From Photobacterium alginatilyticum (GTDB taxonomy: Bacteria > Pseudomonadota > Gammaproteobacteria > Enterobacterales > Vibrionaceae): a DNA stretch of 64,000 bases. Each line of letters starts with the position of its first letter. The stretch's first letter is position 1. A model generated the notes under the pieces. It saw only the letters and a list, made by a program, of their open reading frames with translations. It did no database searches and was not told where the DNA came from. Positions 1 to 9,916 of this stretch are shown here, piece after piece. The stretch is from assembly GCF_009910675.1 (NCBI RefSeq), contig NZ_RSEJ01000004.1:232854-296853 (forward strand). Direction: 5' to 3'. The translations under genes were made by a program, and so were the position numbers.

Positions 1-480
1 ACCTGCGCCGGAGATAAAAGCCTTGGCTCCGTTAAGCACATAACTATCACCCTTCTTAACAGCCGTTGTGGTTAGTGATGCTGCATCGGATCCGGCATTG
101 GCCTCGGTCAGACAATAAGAAGCCAACCATTCTCCCGTCAGTAATTTCGGACAAAACGCCGCCTTTGCCTGCTCGGTAGCAAACGAGGCAATCATCCAGC
201 TAACCATGTTATGAATGGTCATAAAGGCCGTGGTTGAGGTGCAGCCCATCGAAAGCTGCTCGAAGATAATAGAGGCATCCAGGCGACTTAGCCCTAACCC
301 TCCCTGCTCTTCCGGCACATATAGACTCAGAAAGCCTAGTTCACCCGCTTCTCTTAGCACCTCTTTAGGAAATATCTGCTTTTCATCCCATTCAGCCGCC
401 TGTGGCGCCAAACGTTCATTGGCAAACTGACGGGCAGTTTCAGCAAAAGCACGTTGTTCTTCATTGAGTTCAAAATCCAT
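1..480 (-). CDS. acyl-CoA dehydrogenase (isobutyryl-CoA type), N-terminal part
   Basis: The reading frame opens at an ATG at 480 and runs off the left window edge, so about 160 N-terminal residues are visible. They begin MDFELNEEQRAF and contain the acyl-CoA dehydrogenase N-terminal helical domain and the start of the middle beta domain, including the family signature CLTEANAGSDAASL. These flavoenzymes introduce an alpha,beta double bond into acyl-CoA and pass electrons to ETF. The gene is followed on the same strand by mmsA, whose start lies upstream of it, so an isobutyryl-CoA dehydrogenase of valine catabolism is the most likely role. That assignment comes from context; the visible part does not define chain-length specificity. 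It is the third gene of a leftward run thiolase - mmsA - acyl-CoA dehydrogenase. Confidence 0.9.
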   Translation of the reverse strand, partial: MDFELNEEQRAFAETARQFANERLAPQAAEWDEKQIFPKEVLREAGELGFLSLYVPEEQGGLGLSRLDASIIFEQLSMGCTSTTAFMTIHNMVSWMIASFATEQAKAAFCPKLLTGEWLASYCLTEANAGSDAASLTTTAVKKGDSYVLNGAKAFISGAG

Positions 481-505
481 CTTCGTCTCCCTTAGCGTTG
501 GTAAA

Positions 506-1999
506 TCAACGTAGGTGGATCGTCAAATTTGGTCCGGTTGGAATATCATCATCAAACCACCGAGAGGTGACTGTTTTTGTCTCAGTGTAAAAACGAACAG
601 CCTGCTTGCCATACGCATGCAGATCACCGTAAAAACTCCCTCGCCACCCGGTGAATGAAAAGAAAGGTAACGGCACCGGAATAGGTACATTAATACCAAC
701 CTGACCAACCTGAATTTCATGCTGATACTTACGTGCAGCAGCCCCGCAAGCGGTAAAGATTGATGTGCCGTTGCCATACGGATTGGCATTCACAAGTGCA
801 ATAGCCTCTTCCAACGTTTCAACCTCAACACAGAGCAGCACCGGGCCAAATATCTCTTCCTGATAGACAGACATTGATGTATTAACACTACTGAATAGTG
901 TCGGTGCGACCCAATTGCCATCGGGATAATCTTCAACTTCACAGTGGCTACCGTCCAGCTCACAAACAGCACCTTGATCTTTACCTTCGCGGATCAAACG
1001 TAAAACACGATCTTTGGCTTTTTGGCTAATCAAAGGGCCGTAGCCGGCATTCTCGTCATCCCAGGCCCCGGGCCGGATCTTTGCCATAGCCTGCTTTAGC
1101 TCTGGTATCCATTCCTTGGCACCATCAACCAGTACCGCAACAGAAATTGCCATACATCGCTGACCGGCAGCACCAACAGATGAACCCACCAGGTTATTAA
1201 TCACCTGCTCTTTATTGGCATCCGGCATCACGACCATATGGTTTTTTGCCCCGGCAAACGCTTGTACACGTTTTAGGTGATGAGTCCCTGTCTGGTAGAT
1301 ATGACGGGCAACCGGCACCGAACCAACAAAAGAAATCGTTCTAATTTGCGGGTGCGCCAGTAAATAGTCCACCTGCTCGCGTTGGCCATGGACTATTTGC
1401 AACACGCCTTTTGGCGCACCGGCTTGTTCAAACAGCTCTGCTAAGCGAATGGAAGTCAGCGGCACCTGATCAGAAGGTTTCAGTACAAAGGTATTACCCG
1501 CGGCTATGGCCATCGGAAACATCCACAGCGGTATCATCGCCGGAAAGTTAAATGGGGTTATCCCGCAACACACTCCTAGTGGTTGCATGATCGAATAAGT
1601 ATCGATCTCTTTGGCAACGTTCTCGACTGTTTCCCCCATCATGAGACTGGCGATATTGGCGGCCTGCTCAACCACTTCAATTCCGCGCCAGACATCCCCT
1701 TTGGCATCAGCAAATATTTTTCCGGTTTCACTGGAAAGCAATGTGGCTATTTCATCATGATGTGTTTTCAGCAGTTGCTGATAGTTCAGCATTAACCGGG
1801 CACGTTCCGGTACCGGCACTTCTTTCCATGACTTGAAAGTCTCGTAAGCGCTGGATATGGCCTCTTCAATTTCATCTTCTGTCGCACAAGGTAGCTTGGC
1901 AATGACACTGTTCTCTGCCGGGTTGGTAACGTCTACCCACTGCAGCGATTGCGACTGGCGGAACTCACCATCAATAAATAAAGGAACATGCTGGGTCAT
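506..1999 (-). CDS. mmsA: methylmalonate-semialdehyde dehydrogenase (CoA-acylating)
   Basis: A 497-residue member of the aldehyde dehydrogenase superfamily. It converts methylmalonate semialdehyde, NAD and CoA to propionyl-CoA, a late step of valine degradation. The catalytic cysteine is about residue 282 in GAAGQRCMA, and the cofactor-binding region carries [16 protein letters not shown] and SFVGSVPV, both typical of MmsA rather than other aldehyde dehydrogenases. Its length matches the family. The start is supported by GGAG shortly upstream of the ATG at 1999. It lies 26 bases before the acyl-CoA dehydrogenase start and 79 bases after the thiolase stop, so the three leftward genes are probably co-transcribed. 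Nothing appears truncated. Confidence 0.95.
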   Translation of the reverse strand: MTQHVPLFIDGEFRQSQSLQWVDVTNPAENSVIAKLPCATEDEIEEAISSAYETFKSWKEVPVPERARLMLNYQQLLKTHHDEIATLLSSETGKIFADAKGDVWRGIEVVEQAANIASLMMGETVENVAKEIDTYSIMQPLGVCCGITPFNFPAMIPLWMFPMAIAAGNTFVLKPSDQVPLTSIRLAELFEQAGAPKGVLQIVHGQREQVDYLLAHPQIRTISFVGSVPVARHIYQTGTHHLKRVQAFAGAKNHMVVMPDANKEQVINNLVGSSVGAAGQRCMAISVAVLVDGAKEWIPELKQAMAKIRPGAWDDENAGYGPLISQKAKDRVLRLIREGKDQGAVCELDGSHCEVEDYPDGNWVAPTLFSSVNTSMSVYQEEIFGPVLLCVEVETLEEAIALVNANPYGNGTSIFTACGAAARKYQHEIQVGQVGINVPIPVPLPFFSFTGWRGSFYGDLHAYGKQAVRFYTETKTVTSRWFDDDIPTGPNLTIHLR

Positions 2000-2078
2000 A
2001 ATTGCTCCTCAGGGTTTATCGCCCTGTATAAAAAGAAGGGAAAATTCGTGAATTAATGTTTTTCATACACAAAGTGTA

Positions 2079-3290
2079 CTAGCCGGAGTTCGCTGGAACT
2101 TCAATAGCTATGGCCGTCGCTTCACCTCCCCCTATACATAGCGAAGCAATGCCTTTCAAAGTCTGCTTATTCGTCTTGGCTTGTTGCTTGTTGTTCAGTG
2201 CATGGATTAAGGTGACGAGAATTCTCGCTCCACTTGCTCCTATTGGATGGCCAAGTGCACAGGCTCCTCCGTGAATATTGACCTTTGACGGGTCTAGCTC
2301 CAGCTCACGAACGGCTATTTGGGTTACAACAGCAAAAGCCTCATTTATTTCCCACAAATCAACATCATCGACAGACCATTCAAGTTCGGAAAGCAATTTG
2401 CGGATCGCGTAAACTGGCGCGGTTGTAAAATCAGCTGGCCGCTGTGCATATGTCGCGTGCCCTTTGATGATAGCGAGCGGCGCAAGCCCTTGCTGACGGG
2501 CCGGCTCGGCATCCATCACCAACAAAGCTGCTGCGCCATCTGATATTGAGCTGGAATTGGCCGCGGTAACACTACCATCGCTGGCAAATGCCGGTTTTAA
2601 CGCAGAGATCTTCTCGATGTTTATTTCACCAGGGTGCTCATCTTGAGAAACCAAAGTGACTCCGTGTGTATTCTCTTTCTTAATAGGGACAATTTCGCAG
2701 TCAAACATCTGCTGTTGCTGCGCAGCAACAGCCCGCTCGACAGACATAATTGCCCATTGGTCCATCTCTTCGCGGGAAAACTCAAATTTATCTGCTACCT
2801 GCTGAGCATAAACGCCCATTAAATGACCGTCATAAGCATCTTGCAGGCCATCAAGAAACATATGGTCGTAAACAGTGTGATGACCTAATCGCATTCCGCT
2901 GCGGGCTTCTTTTTGCAAATACGGTGCATTGGTCATGCTTTCCATTCCACCCGCAATAATAGCTTCAGCACTGCCAGCGCGGATCAAGTCATTCGCGAGC
3001 ATGACGGATTTCATCCCAGATCCGCAGACCTTATTTATGGTGGTGCAGCCAACCGAATGTGGCAACCCGGCACCGAGGGCGGCCTGTCTTGCCGGAGCTT
3101 GGCCGCACCCGGCGGGTAACACGCACCCCATGTAAACTTCATCAATCTCTGGCGGGGTGATTGCTACCTCTTCGAGCACAGCTTGAATAGCAAACGTACC
3201 TAGCTCAGGTGCCGAGTATGAAGAAAATTGCCCCTGAAAGCTTCCGAGTGCGGTACGGCGTGCTGCGACAATCCAAACGTTTTTGTCCAT
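2079..3290 (-). CDS. acetyl-CoA C-acyltransferase (thiolase)
   Basis: A 403-residue thiolase II. It condenses or cleaves acyl-CoA and acetyl-CoA by a cysteine-linked acyl intermediate. The acyl-accepting cysteine is about residue 89 in INKVCGSGMK. The C-terminal half carries the other family signatures: NEAFAVV, GGACALGHPIGASGAR with the catalytic histidine, and the proton-relay cysteine in SLCIGGGEA. As first gene of the leftward arm facing liuR, it probably serves the acetoacetyl-CoA or 2-methylacetoacetyl-CoA step of Leu/Ile breakdown. The exact substrate cannot be read from the sequence. A GAGGG element precedes the ATG at 3290. Its promoter must lie in the shared 3291-3561 region with the LiuR-type sites. 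Confidence 0.92.
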   Translation of the reverse strand: MDKNVWIVAARRTALGSFQGQFSSYSAPELGTFAIQAVLEEVAITPPEIDEVYMGCVLPAGCGQAPARQAALGAGLPHSVGCTTINKVCGSGMKSVMLANDLIRAGSAEAIIAGGMESMTNAPYLQKEARSGMRLGHHTVYDHMFLDGLQDAYDGHLMGVYAQQVADKFEFSREEMDQWAIMSVERAVAAQQQQMFDCEIVPIKKENTHGVTLVSQDEHPGEINIEKISALKPAFASDGSVTAANSSSISDGAAALLVMDAEPARQQGLAPLAIIKGHATYAQRPADFTTAPVYAIRKLLSELEWSVDDVDLWEINEAFAVVTQIAVRELELDPSKVNIHGGACALGHPIGASGARILVTLIHALNNKQQAKTNKQTLKGIASLCIGGGEATAIAIEVPANSG

Positions 3291-3367
3291 TACTTCGCCC
3301 TCTTTGAAGACAGCAATAACAGTGAAAACTGAAACCCTTTGATAATAGTCAGAACCGGCTCAATTCC

Positions 3368-3387
3368 TTGACGTTTACGTAAGCATA
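3368..3387. promoter_or_regulatory. candidate LiuR operator 1
   Basis: TTGACGTTTACGTAAGCATA, centred on TTTACGTAA, sits between the divergent thiolase and liuR genes. On the plus strand TTGACG could be a -35 box with TAACAT 18 bases later as -10, the stretched spacing typical of MerR-family activated promoters. It shares the core TTTACGTAA with a second site 24 bases away. Assignment to LiuR rests on position and palindromy. Confidence 0.55.
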
Positions 3388-3391
3388 GCAC

Positions 3392-3411
3392 TAACATTTA
3401 CGTAAACGTTA
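3392..3411. promoter_or_regulatory. candidate LiuR operator 2
   Basis: TAACATTTACGTAAACGTTA is palindromic at 18 of 20 positions and repeats the core of the neighbouring site. Two MerR-type dimers could bind here, one for each divergent arm of the branched-chain catabolism cluster. This is inferred from sequence symmetry and location only. Confidence 0.55.
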
Positions 3412-3561
3412 AGAAACAAACTGATCACACTTGTAATTCTGTTGGCAACTCTATGTACAGCATAATTGCCAAACGTAGTCGCAGACTGAGTTCAACATTT
3501 CAGTCCCGGCTGTTGCCGGACCTCACCATGTTGTGAGTCCGCGCCTTGAGGAGGCTGTAAG

Positions 3562-3939
3562 GTGGAGACTTTCAAAATCAGTGACTTAGCGAAAGAGTTC
3601 GATATAACAACCCGTAGTATTCGGTTTTATGAAGATGTCGGCCTGCTACACCCTTCCCGAAACGGTAATACTCGGGTCTACAAACGCCGGGACAAAATCA
3701 GGCTCAAGCTGATTTTACGAGGGAAACGACTGGGATTCTCATTGGCTGAAATTCGTGAACTGTTCGAGCTCTATGATACCAACCAGAGCCACGCCCAGCT
3801 CAATGAAATGCTGAAGATCATTGACGATAAACAGGCCGTTTTAAAGCGCCAGCTTGATGACATCAATGTCGTGCTAAATGAGCTCCAGATTGCCAAAGCC
3901 CGTTGCCATCAGGCCCTGAACAACTCAGACACACACTGA
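3562..3939 (+). CDS. liuR: MerR-family regulator of branched-chain amino-acid catabolism
   Basis: A 125-residue MerR-type regulator. Residues 1-70 form the winged helix-turn-helix ([26 protein letters not shown], then the RNGNTRVY wing region). Residues 75-120 form the dimerisation coiled coil. It starts at GTG, supported by GAGGAG seven to twelve bases upstream. In gamma-proteobacteria LiuR controls the leucine/isovalerate degradation genes. Here it heads the liu cluster and faces the thiolase-mmsA arm, with two palindromic candidate operators upstream. The effector is not evident from sequence. No cysteine cluster for metal sensing is present, which argues against a CueR- or SoxR-like role. 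Confidence 0.9.
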   Translation: METFKISDLAKEFDITTRSIRFYEDVGLLHPSRNGNTRVYKRRDKIRLKLILRGKRLGFSLAEIRELFELYDTNQSHAQLNEMLKIIDDKQAVLKRQLDDINVVLNELQIAKARCHQALNNSDTH

Positions 3940-4000
3940 CTACGACCACTACGCTATCGAAATTAAACCGTTCACCACAACTTGGTTAACCGGAGATGTT

Positions 4001-5170
4001 ATGAAAGATCTGTTTACGCCCCTTAATTTTGGCCTTGACGACACCCTCGATATGCTCCGCGAACAGGTCAACAATTTTGCCAGCGAGGCCATTGCCCCTC
4101 TGGCAGCACAAGCGGATCAGGACAATCAGTTTCCCAACCAGCTTTGGCCTCTGATGGGCGAGATGGGGTTGCTCGGTGTCACCGTAAGTGAAGAGTATGG
4201 CGGTGCCAACATGGGATATCTCGCCCATGTTATCGCCATGGAAGAAATCAGCCGGGCATCAGCCTCTGTGGGTTTGAGCTATGGAGCGCACTCGAATCTC
4301 TGTGTCAATCAAATCTATCGCAACGGGACAGCTGAGCAAAGAGCAAAATACCTGCCGCCGCTAATTACGGGCGAACATGTTGGAGCTCTGGCGATGAGTG
4401 AACCCAATGCGGGCTCAGATGTTGTCAGTATGCAACTTAGGGCCGAGCGACACGGAGACAGTTTCGTCCTCAATGGCAGCAAAATGTGGATCACCAACGG
4501 TCCTGATGCCCAGACCTTTGTCGTCTACGCCAAAACAGAGCCAGAGTCCGGTTCACATGGGATTTCAGCGTTTATTATTGAACGTGATTTTGCAGGTTTT
4601 AGTCATGCTCAAAAGCTCGACAAACTAGGGATGCGTGGCTCCAACACCTGTGAACTGGTATTTCATGACTGTGTCGTGCCGGCCGAGAACCTCCTTGGCG
4701 AACTCAACAAAGGGGTTAACGTCTTGATGAGCGGGCTGGACTATGAACGTGTCGTTCTTGCCGCAGGCCCCTTGGGGATCATGCGGGCATGTCTCGATCT
4801 TGTTATGCCCTACATTCATGACCGCAAGCAGTTTGGTCAATCTATTGGAAAATTCCAACTGGTTCAGGCCAAAGTTGCCGACATGTACACCCGAACCAAT
4901 GCTGCACGTGCCTATGTCTATGCCGTTGCTGCGGCCTGTGACCGGGGCGAAAGCACAAGAAAAGATGCTGCAGGCGCCATTTTATACAGCGCCGAACTGG
5001 CTACCCAGTTGGCATTGGATGCCATTCAACTGCTCGGCGGAAATGGGTATATCAACGAGTTTCCTGCTGGTCGTCTGCTCAGGGATGCCAAATTGTATGA
5101 AATAGGTGCCGGCACCTCTGAAATTCGCCGCATGCTGATCGGCAGAGAACTGTTCGAGGAATCAAAATAA
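4001..5170 (+). CDS. liuA: isovaleryl-CoA dehydrogenase
   Basis: A 389-residue FAD-dependent acyl-CoA dehydrogenase, complete, with the N-terminal helical, middle beta ([21 protein letters not shown]) and C-terminal helical domains ([31 protein letters not shown]). The motif [10 protein letters not shown] carries a glutamate in the position used as catalytic base by isovaleryl-CoA dehydrogenases, whereas most medium-chain enzymes have it near the C-terminus. It converts isovaleryl-CoA to 3-methylcrotonyl-CoA. The ATG at 4001 has CGGAG upstream. The next gene, liuB, begins 13 bases after its stop, so the two are one operon. Confidence 0.95.
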   Translation: MKDLFTPLNFGLDDTLDMLREQVNNFASEAIAPLAAQADQDNQFPNQLWPLMGEMGLLGVTVSEEYGGANMGYLAHVIAMEEISRASASVGLSYGAHSNLCVNQIYRNGTAEQRAKYLPPLITGEHVGALAMSEPNAGSDVVSMQLRAERHGDSFVLNGSKMWITNGPDAQTFVVYAKTEPESGSHGISAFIIERDFAGFSHAQKLDKLGMRGSNTCELVFHDCVVPAENLLGELNKGVNVLMSGLDYERVVLAAGPLGIMRACLDLVMPYIHDRKQFGQSIGKFQLVQAKVADMYTRTNAARAYVYAVAAACDRGESTRKDAAGAILYSAELATQLALDAIQLLGGNGYINEFPAGRLLRDAKLYEIGAGTSEIRRMLIGRELFEESK

Positions 5171-5182
5171 GGACACGGCTTG

Positions 5183-6799
5183 ATGGCAATTATTCAAACA
5201 CATATTCATGCCAATGAACCCCAGTTCAAGCAAAACAAGCAGAGTATGGCCGAGCTGGTTGACGAGCTTCATTCTCATGTTCACCTATTGCTGCAAGGTG
5301 GTGGTGAGCAGGCAAAAGCCCGGCAGAAAGAAAAAGGGAAACTTCCGGTGCGGGATCGGATAGATGCGGTACTCGATCCTGGCAGCCCTTTCCTTGAAAT
5401 CGGACAATTTGCAGCCTGGCAGGTCTATGACGAAGAAATTCCTTGTGCAGGTGTCATTGCGGGAATTGGCAGAGTGGAAGGTGTCGAGTGCATGATTATC
5501 GGCAATGATCCCACCGTCAAAGGCGGCACCTATTACCCACTCACCGTTAAGAAACACCTGCGTGCACAGGAGATTGCCGAACGATGCCACCTTCCCTGCA
5601 TTTATCTGGTGGACTCCGGTGGGGCCAACCTTCCCCATCAGGCAGAAGTTTTTCCCGATCGGGATCATTTTGGTCGGATATTTTTCAATCAGGCCCGGAT
5701 GTCTGCCAAGGGGATCCCGCAAATTGCTGTGGTACTGGGCTTATGTACCGCAGGTGGAGCCTATGTACCGGCCATGGCCGATGTTTCAATTATCGTTAAA
5801 GAGCAAGGCACAATTTTCCTGGCTGGCCCCCCACTGGTAAAAGCCGCTACAGGTGAAATTGTCTCAGCCGAAGAACTGGGTGGTGCCGATGTGCACTGCA
5901 AAACATCAGGCGTTGCCGATTATTTTGCCCACAATGAGCATCATGCTTTAGAGCTAACCCGACAAGCAATAGCAAGCTGTCACATTGAAGCTCAACCCAA
6001 AGCCGAATGTTCAATAGAAAACCAGCCGTTGCCGCCACGTTACCCTGCCGATGAACTTCTCGGTATTGTCGGCACCGATCTGAGAAAGCCCATCGAAATC
6101 AAGGAAGTGATAGCGCGCATTGTTGATGACTCCGCCTTTGATGAGTTCAAGGCCCTGTATGGAGACACACTGGTCTGTGGTTTCGCAACACTCTATGGCC
6201 ACCCTATCGGCATTGTTGCCAACAACGGCATCTTGTTTTCAGAATCGGCTCAGAAAGGCGCCCACTTCATCGAACTTTGCGCCAAAAGAAAAATTCCCCT
6301 GCTTTTCCTCCAGAACATAACCGGCTTTATGGTCGGCAAAAAGTATGAATCGGAGGGAATAGCCAAACATGGCGCAAAAATGGTGATGGCAGTGGCCTGC
6401 GCCGATGTTCCGAAGTTTACCGTAATTATTGGTGGCTCATTCGGGGCCGGTAACTACGGCATGTGCGGCAGAGCCTATAGCCCAACCATGATGTGGATGT
6501 GGCCCAACGCCCGCATATCCGTCATGGGTGGTGATCAGGCTGCGGGGGTGATGGCCCAGGTCACTCGCGATATCAAAGAGCGCAAAGGCCAACCTTGGAC
6601 AGACGAAGAGGAAGCTGCGTTTAAAAAGCCTATTCGCGATCAGTATGAAAAGGAAGGCTCCCCATATTATGCCAGTGCCAGACTGTGGGATGACGGCATT
6701 ATCGATCCAAGACAGACACGGGAGATAGTCGGCATTGCCCTGTCAGCATCGTTAAGGGCACCGATACCTGAAAGCCAGTTTGGTATTTTCAGGATGTAA
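5183..6799 (+). CDS. liuB: methylcrotonyl-CoA carboxylase, carboxyltransferase (beta) subunit
   Basis: About 538 residues, a full-length acyl-CoA carboxyltransferase with N- and C-terminal crotonase-fold halves. It transfers the carboxyl group from biotin on LiuD to 3-methylcrotonyl-CoA. Typical segments are [35 protein letters not shown], and in the second half [16 protein letters not shown] and [16 protein letters not shown]. An upstream TTG is in frame, but the ATG at 5183 follows AAGGA at a good distance and is preferred. It is the partner of liuD downstream. The three-way order of beta subunit, hydratase and biotin subunit is the usual liu order. Confidence 0.95.
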   Translation: MAIIQTHIHANEPQFKQNKQSMAELVDELHSHVHLLLQGGGEQAKARQKEKGKLPVRDRIDAVLDPGSPFLEIGQFAAWQVYDEEIPCAGVIAGIGRVEGVECMIIGNDPTVKGGTYYPLTVKKHLRAQEIAERCHLPCIYLVDSGGANLPHQAEVFPDRDHFGRIFFNQARMSAKGIPQIAVVLGLCTAGGAYVPAMADVSIIVKEQGTIFLAGPPLVKAATGEIVSAEELGGADVHCKTSGVADYFAHNEHHALELTRQAIASCHIEAQPKAECSIENQPLPPRYPADELLGIVGTDLRKPIEIKEVIARIVDDSAFDEFKALYGDTLVCGFATLYGHPIGIVANNGILFSESAQKGAHFIELCAKRKIPLLFLQNITGFMVGKKYESEGIAKHGAKMVMAVACADVPKFTVIIGGSFGAGNYGMCGRAYSPTMMWMWPNARISVMGGDQAAGVMAQVTRDIKERKGQPWTDEEEAAFKKPIRDQYEKEGSPYYASARLWDDGIIDPRQTREIVGIALSASLRAPIPESQFGIFRM

Positions 6800-6854
6800 G
6801 CCATATACAGCTTTATTATGAGTATTTCTGACTAGGGCTTCAAAGGAGATGATC

Positions 6855-7727
6855 ATGAGTCAGCACCCGAATAGAAGCAATTGCCTCAACCACAGTAACA
6901 GCTTTAAAGTTGAAAACCTGCACACCGAGCCCGATGCAGATGTACTATGCTCGATTAACGAAACCGGAGTTGCGACAATAACGCTCAACCGGGTCAACAA
7001 ACACAATGCATTTGATGCCACTATTATTCGTACCCTGCTGGAAGACCTTTCTCAGTTAAAAGCACATCCAACACTCAGAGCCCTCATCCTTAAAGCCAAC
7101 GGCAAGCATTTTTCGGCCGGTGCCGATCTACAATGGATGAAGTCCATGGCCGATAAGCCCCTTGATGTTAACCAAGCTGATGCGCTCCAGTTGGCCGAAC
7201 TGCTACATGAACTGGACAACTTCCCAGCCCCCAGCATTGTCTATGTTCAGGGAAGTGCTTTTGGCGGCGCTTTAGGGCTCATTTGCTGCTGCGATATTGC
7301 AATCGCTGATAAGACAGCTCAGTTCTGCCTCAGTGAAGTCAAACTCGGCTTGATCCCCGCGACAATCGGACCTTATGTCTGTCGCACTATCGGGCAACGC
7401 CAGGCACGACGTTATATGCTGACTGCAGAACGCTTCAATGTCGAAACCGCCCATCAGCTCAACGTGATCCATGAAATAACCAGCACCCAAAAAGAAGCCA
7501 GTGAGCTCGTTACTACACTGACTTCCCATATCCTGGGCAATAGTCCTAATGCGATGGTTCAAGTGAAGAAGTTATGCCAACTGTGTGACAGCCACAGTAT
7601 TGATGAAGAACTAATAAACACTACCAGCGAACTCATTGCTGAAATCCGTATCTCACCCGAAGGACAAGAAGGACTGAAAGCCTTCTTCGCCAAGCGCCCA
7701 CCGGCATGGAGCATTGATAATGAGTAA
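6855..7727 (+). CDS. liuC: methylglutaconyl-CoA hydratase
   Basis: An enoyl-CoA hydratase (crotonase) family member of about 290 residues. It hydrates 3-methylglutaconyl-CoA to HMG-CoA. The oxyanion-hole segments are HFSAGADLQWM and GSAFGGALGL; the region CDIAIADKTAQFCLSEVKLGLIPA follows. The protein has about 35 extra N-terminal residues before the usual fold start at SINETGVATITLNR; these are rich in Asn and Ser and look unstructured. AAAGGAG lies immediately before an ATG at 6849 and six bases before the ATG at 6855, which favours the second start. The 3' end overlaps liuD by eight bases (ATGAGTAA), indicating translational coupling. Confidence 0.92.
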   Translation: MSQHPNRSNCLNHSNSFKVENLHTEPDADVLCSINETGVATITLNRVNKHNAFDATIIRTLLEDLSQLKAHPTLRALILKANGKHFSAGADLQWMKSMADKPLDVNQADALQLAELLHELDNFPAPSIVYVQGSAFGGALGLICCCDIAIADKTAQFCLSEVKLGLIPATIGPYVCRTIGQRQARRYMLTAERFNVETAHQLNVIHEITSTQKEASELVTTLTSHILGNSPNAMVQVKKLCQLCDSHSIDEELINTTSELIAEIRISPEGQEGLKAFFAKRPPAWSIDNE

Positions 7728-9900
7728 AATTACGGATGATAAAGTCATTTCCCTAGCTAATAACACCGGTGACTCTCTGACAGCACTCAATGAGCCAAGA
7801 GACATTAGCAGGATACTTATTGCCAATCGTGGTGAAATCGCGTGCAGGGTTATTGAGACCGCCCAAAAAATGGGCATTGAAACCATCGCTATTTATTCTG
7901 AAGCAGACAGGCTAGCCAAGCATGTCAGCATGGCCGATCACGCTATTTTGGTAGGTGAAGCGCCAGCCGCGAATTCCTACCTCAATATTGCACGGATTAT
8001 ACAGGCCGCCAAGACACTCGAGGCTGATGCCATTCATCCGGGTTACGGTTTTCTTTCTGAAAATGCATCGTTTGCCGAAGCTTGCCTTGAAAACGATCTA
8101 ATCTTCATCGGTCCACCGTCTTCGGCGATGAAAGCAATGAGCTCAAAATCTGATGCCAAATCCATTATGGAACAGGCCCATGTTCCCTTAATACCGGGGT
8201 ACCACGGTGACGATAATAGCGTTGAAACGCTAACTGCGACAGCCAACCAAATCGGCTACCCTGTCCTACTCAAAGCGGCACTCGGTGGCGGTGGTAAAGG
8301 CATGCGAATCGTCGAATCTGCACATGAAATGCCCGAAGCCATTGCCAGCGCCAAACGCGAATCAACGACGTCGTTCGGGGATGATTTACTGCTTATTGAA
8401 AAATACCTGGTCGAGCCAAGGCATATTGAAGTTCAGATGTTTGCCGACCAATACGGTAACGCGATCTATCTTTCTGATCGTGATTGCTCAATTCAACGAC
8501 GTCATCAAAAAATCGTCGAAGAGGCACCGGCTCCCAATCTCCCTGCCACCCTTCGCCATGCAATGGGCCAGGCTGCTGTCGATGCCGCCAAGGCGATTGG
8601 CTATATCGGTGCCGGTACTGTCGAGTTTCTACTTGATGCTTCCGGCAAGTTTTACTTCATGGAAATGAACACCCGACTCCAGGTCGAGCATCCGGTTACA
8701 GAGCTCATAACAAGGCAAGACTTGGTTGAATGGCAGATTAATATTGCCAAAGGTATCCCGCTCCCGCTCAGCCAAAGCGAGATAATCCATCAGGGTCACG
8801 CGATGGAAGTAAGGATTTATGCAGAGGATCCAAACCAGGACTTCTTGCCTTCATCGGGTCATATTCATCATCTTAGTGAGCCAGAAAAAAACAGCGAGCA
8901 AACAATTGTCAGGGTAGATTCCGGGATCCAACAAGGTGACACCGTCACCTCTCATTATGACCCAATGCTGTCAAAGCTCATCGTCTGGGCAGCAACAAGA
9001 AACTCAGCAACATTGGCTTTATCTCAAGCTCTTGCAAATTATCGCTTAATAGGTCCGGCAACCAATATTGATTATCTGCAACGAGTCATTAACCACCCCG
9101 CTTTCAAGAATGCCGATCTCACTACCCATTTTATAGAGCACCATCAAGCTGAGCTTATTAGTGATCATGCTCCCGGCATCGAGCTAAAAGTGACTAACAA
9201 TACCGATAGTAAGAAATCCGGCAACAACTCAGATTTACTCACTATTTCCAAACTTTCGCTTTTCGCTGCGATCTCTTCCATCCACCGGGAGGGTAAGTTC
9301 ACTCATTGGCGCTTAAATCAACCATCTAGCCAAGAAATAACTGTGAGCGACTCCCACGGTGAACATTTTCAGTTTGTTTTTCAGTTCCCGGGTATATCCC
9401 AACCATTCTCAAATACTTATACGAGCACTGGTATGCAGATCCAATTGGTCCAAGTAGCTTCGAATGACCGACATTGTGACCTGGCAGCTCAGGTTATCCA
9501 CTTGTTATCTATTACCAATACCGATGGTGGGAATCGCTACCAGATAGAAGTTAATGGTCAGAAAGAGCACTTTACGCATATTGAATCAAATGAAGAGCAG
9601 CATATTTATTATCAAACCTGGCATGATAATTATTTCATCGGTAACGACACTGACCATGTCCATTTACATAATGAAGAAGAAAATCAAGCCATTGCTCCCC
9701 TGAATGGCATCATCACCGCCCTACTCTGCCAACCGGGTGATAACGTCGACAAAGACCAGCCTCTGTTAGTTATAGAAGCCATGAAAATGGAATATACCGT
9801 CAGAGCACCATACAAAGGAAGAGTTTCGAAAGTGCTATTCGCACTCGGTGATCAAGTGGATCATGGCGAACTACTCGTGCGCATTGACCCAGAAAAATAA
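7720..9900 (+). CDS. liuD: methylcrotonyl-CoA carboxylase, biotin-containing (alpha) subunit
   Basis: About 726 residues. The order is a biotin carboxylase N-terminal domain (ILIANRGEIACRVI), an ATP-grasp domain (KAALGGGGKGMRIV, MEMNTRLQVEHPVTE), a biotin carboxylase C-terminal domain and a poorly conserved linker. A C-terminal biotinyl domain follows, with the biotin-accepting lysine in VIEAMKMEY. It carboxylates biotin with bicarbonate and ATP, then hands it to LiuB. A TTG at 7714 is in frame, but ATG at 7720 overlaps the liuC stop in the usual coupled manner and is preferred. About 30 residues precede the carboxylase fold. No defect is seen. Confidence 0.95.
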   Translation: MSKITDDKVISLANNTGDSLTALNEPRDISRILIANRGEIACRVIETAQKMGIETIAIYSEADRLAKHVSMADHAILVGEAPAANSYLNIARIIQAAKTLEADAIHPGYGFLSENASFAEACLENDLIFIGPPSSAMKAMSSKSDAKSIMEQAHVPLIPGYHGDDNSVETLTATANQIGYPVLLKAALGGGGKGMRIVESAHEMPEAIASAKRESTTSFGDDLLLIEKYLVEPRHIEVQMFADQYGNAIYLSDRDCSIQRRHQKIVEEAPAPNLPATLRHAMGQAAVDAAKAIGYIGAGTVEFLLDASGKFYFMEMNTRLQVEHPVTELITRQDLVEWQINIAKGIPLPLSQSEIIHQGHAMEVRIYAEDPNQDFLPSSGHIHHLSEPEKNSEQTIVRVDSGIQQGDTVTSHYDPMLSKLIVWAATRNSATLALSQALANYRLIGPATNIDYLQRVINHPAFKNADLTTHFIEHHQAELISDHAPGIELKVTNNTDSKKSGNNSDLLTISKLSLFAAISSIHREGKFTHWRLNQPSSQEITVSDSHGEHFQFVFQFPGISQPFSNTYTSTGMQIQLVQVASNDRHCDLAAQVIHLLSITNTDGGNRYQIEVNGQKEHFTHIESNEEQHIYYQTWHDNYFIGNDTDHVHLHNEEENQAIAPLNGIITALLCQPGDNVDKDQPLLVIEAMKMEYTVRAPYKGRVSKVLFALGDQVDHGELLVRIDPEK

Positions 9901-9916
9901 CAGACGGAGAGCCCTG

